DNA of 7,843 nt from JBNLBT01 sp050303435 (GTDB lineage: Bacteria; Pseudomonadota; Gammaproteobacteria; Xanthomonadales; Marinicellaceae). The stretch covers positions 1 through 7,843 of the forward strand of contig JBNLBT010000138.1 in NCBI GenBank assembly GCA_050303435.1, written 5' to 3'. Shown in pieces: positions 7,527-7,843 of the stretch. Position 1 is the first letter of the stretch. Every line of letters begins with the position of its first letter. The position numbers and the translations under genes are program-made. A model generated the notes under the pieces. That model made no database searches, was not told the origin of the DNA, and saw only the letters and a program-made list of their open reading frames with translations.

Positions 7527-7561
7527 AAACCGCCGCGCCTCAAGGCCGGCGGTTTTTTTTT
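7527..7561 (+). terminator. Rho-independent terminator of the rightward operon
   Basis: ACCGCCG (7529-7535) pairs perfectly with CGGCGGT (7547-7553). An inner GCC/GGC stem caps it with a TCAA tetraloop and one bulged C. A run of nine T (7553-7561) follows directly. It lies 31 bases after the stop codon at 7498 and ends the transcript before the repeat array begins. Confidence 0.93.
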
Positions 7562-7598
7562 GCCCCGGACAGCGCGCCGGTTCGCTCGACCCACGCGA

Positions 7599-7649
7599 GC
7601 GAATGAAAAGCCAGCAAAACCGCGCTTTTGCGCCCGTCTTTTCATGCGC
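7599..7649. other. Repeat hairpin 1 (nested stem)
   Basis: ATGAAAAG (7603-7610) pairs with CTTTTCAT (7638-7645). Inside it GCAAAA (7614-7619) pairs with TTTTGC (7626-7631) around a 6-base loop, and three more pairs (7599-7601 with 7647-7649) extend the base. The same structure occurs in unit 2 at 7743-7793. The two substitutions in this part (7611 and 7622) lie in the internal loop and apical loop. Confidence 0.7.
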
Positions 7650-7652
7650 GAC

Positions 7653-7687
7653 CCCTGATCAAGGCCTCAGGATGGCCTTTGACAGGG
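7653..7687. other. Repeat hairpin 2 (13-pair stem with two bulges)
   Basis: CCCTG (7653-7657) pairs with CAGGG (7683-7687), and TCAAGGCC (7659-7666) pairs with GGCCTTTGA (7674-7682) with one bulged T. The 7-base loop is TCAGGAT. The only change in unit 2 (A7658 to C7802) is the bulged base, so the stem is unchanged at 7797-7831. Confidence 0.72.
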
Positions 7688-7699
7688 ATATGAATGCGC

Positions 7700-7739
7700 G
7701 CGGCACACGGAAGTGCCGCCATGGGTCGTCAGACCCATG
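7700..7739. other. Repeat hairpins 3 and 4, back to back across the unit junction
   Basis: GCGGCAC (7700-7706) pairs with GTGCCGC (7713-7719) around ACGGAA. Immediately next, CATGGGTC (7720-7727) pairs with GACCCATG (7732-7739) around GTCA. Hairpin 4 joins the end of unit 1 to the start of unit 2. At the left end of the array this place is taken by a different 8-pair stem, TTCGCTCG (7581-7588) with CGAGCGAA (7596-7603), which overlaps the base of hairpin 1. Confidence 0.7.
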
Positions 7740-7843
7740 CGAGCGAATGAAAAGTCAGCAAAACCACGCTTTTGCGCCCGTCTTTTCATGCGCGACCCCT
7801 GCTCAAGGCCTCAGGATGGCCTTTGACAGGGATATGAATGCGC

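Larger units (their letters stand above)
7588..7843. repeat. Tandem array of a 144-base structured repeat (1.8 copies visible, continues right)
   Basis: Unit 1 spans 7588-7731 and unit 2 begins at 7732, reaching the window edge after 112 bases. The two agree at 108 of 112 positions; the differences are 7594 C/7738 T, 7611 C/7755 T, 7622 G/7766 A and 7658 A/7802 C. No spacer separates the units. Each unit is almost entirely made of hairpins (described separately). No gene is recognised in this stretch. It may be an intergenic repeat family, an array of small RNAs, or the edge of a larger satellite; I know no named family that matches. The left boundary is uncertain by a few bases. Confidence 0.88.

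Noticed and set aside
7603..7843. Open reading frame running through both repeat copies
   Set aside because: The 144-base unit is a multiple of three and stop-free in this frame, starting from ATG 7603. There is no Shine-Dalgarno, though, and three of the four substitutions between copies would be nonsynonymous while all fit the RNA structure. Chance openness is more likely.
7588..7843. CRISPR array
   Set aside because: The repeated unit is 144 bases and contiguous, with no unique spacers, and no cas gene is nearby.
7588..7843. Integron attC cassette array
   Set aside because: The units carry no distinct cassettes and I could not find paired R/L-box core sites in the expected arrangement.

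Overview
The window looks like chromosomal DNA from a moderately GC-rich Gammaproteobacterium. Three things point there: a membrane-anchored CadC/ToxR-like regulator with TPR repeats, large exported proteins built from Fn3, P-domain and jelly-roll modules, and a protein ending in IFANSFD. From memory, C-termini of the form IF-x-(D/N)-(G/S)-F-(E/D) are common on secreted proteins of the Lysobacterales/Xanthomonadales and Wenzhouxiangella-like lineages. The lineage is an inference, because there is no rRNA or other marker in the window.

Layout, left to right. Positions 1-638 (minus) hold the N-terminal 212 residues of an exported P/Homo B-domain protein that runs off the left edge. It is followed at 737-2230 (minus) by a complete exported S41-family serine peptidase. 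A 99-base divergent intergenic region (2231-2329) contains a strong imperfect inverted repeat. Rightward genes then follow: a winged-helix/TM/TPR regulator (2330-3625), a DUF4097-like exported protein (about 3759-4523) with its own good sigma70-type promoter and an adjacent 15-base palindrome, and a 983-residue secreted multidomain protein (4547-7498). The last two are 23 bases apart and probably form one operon, closed by a strong intrinsic terminator at 7527-7561.

After the terminator the sequence enters a tandem array of a 144-base unit (7588 to the right edge). One complete copy and 112 bases of a second are visible, at 108/112 identity. Nearly the whole unit folds into successive hairpins, and the four differences between copies fall in loops or bulges or are compatible with pairing. 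This is the most unusual element in the window and no known family is recognised for it.

Taken together, four of the five genes encode proteins exported from the cytoplasm. The fifth is a membrane-anchored one-component regulator placed divergently from the peptidase. The simplest reading is a cell-envelope/secretion locus in which this regulator controls the peptidase and perhaps the downstream exported proteins. That regulatory link is inferred from gene order and candidate operators only.
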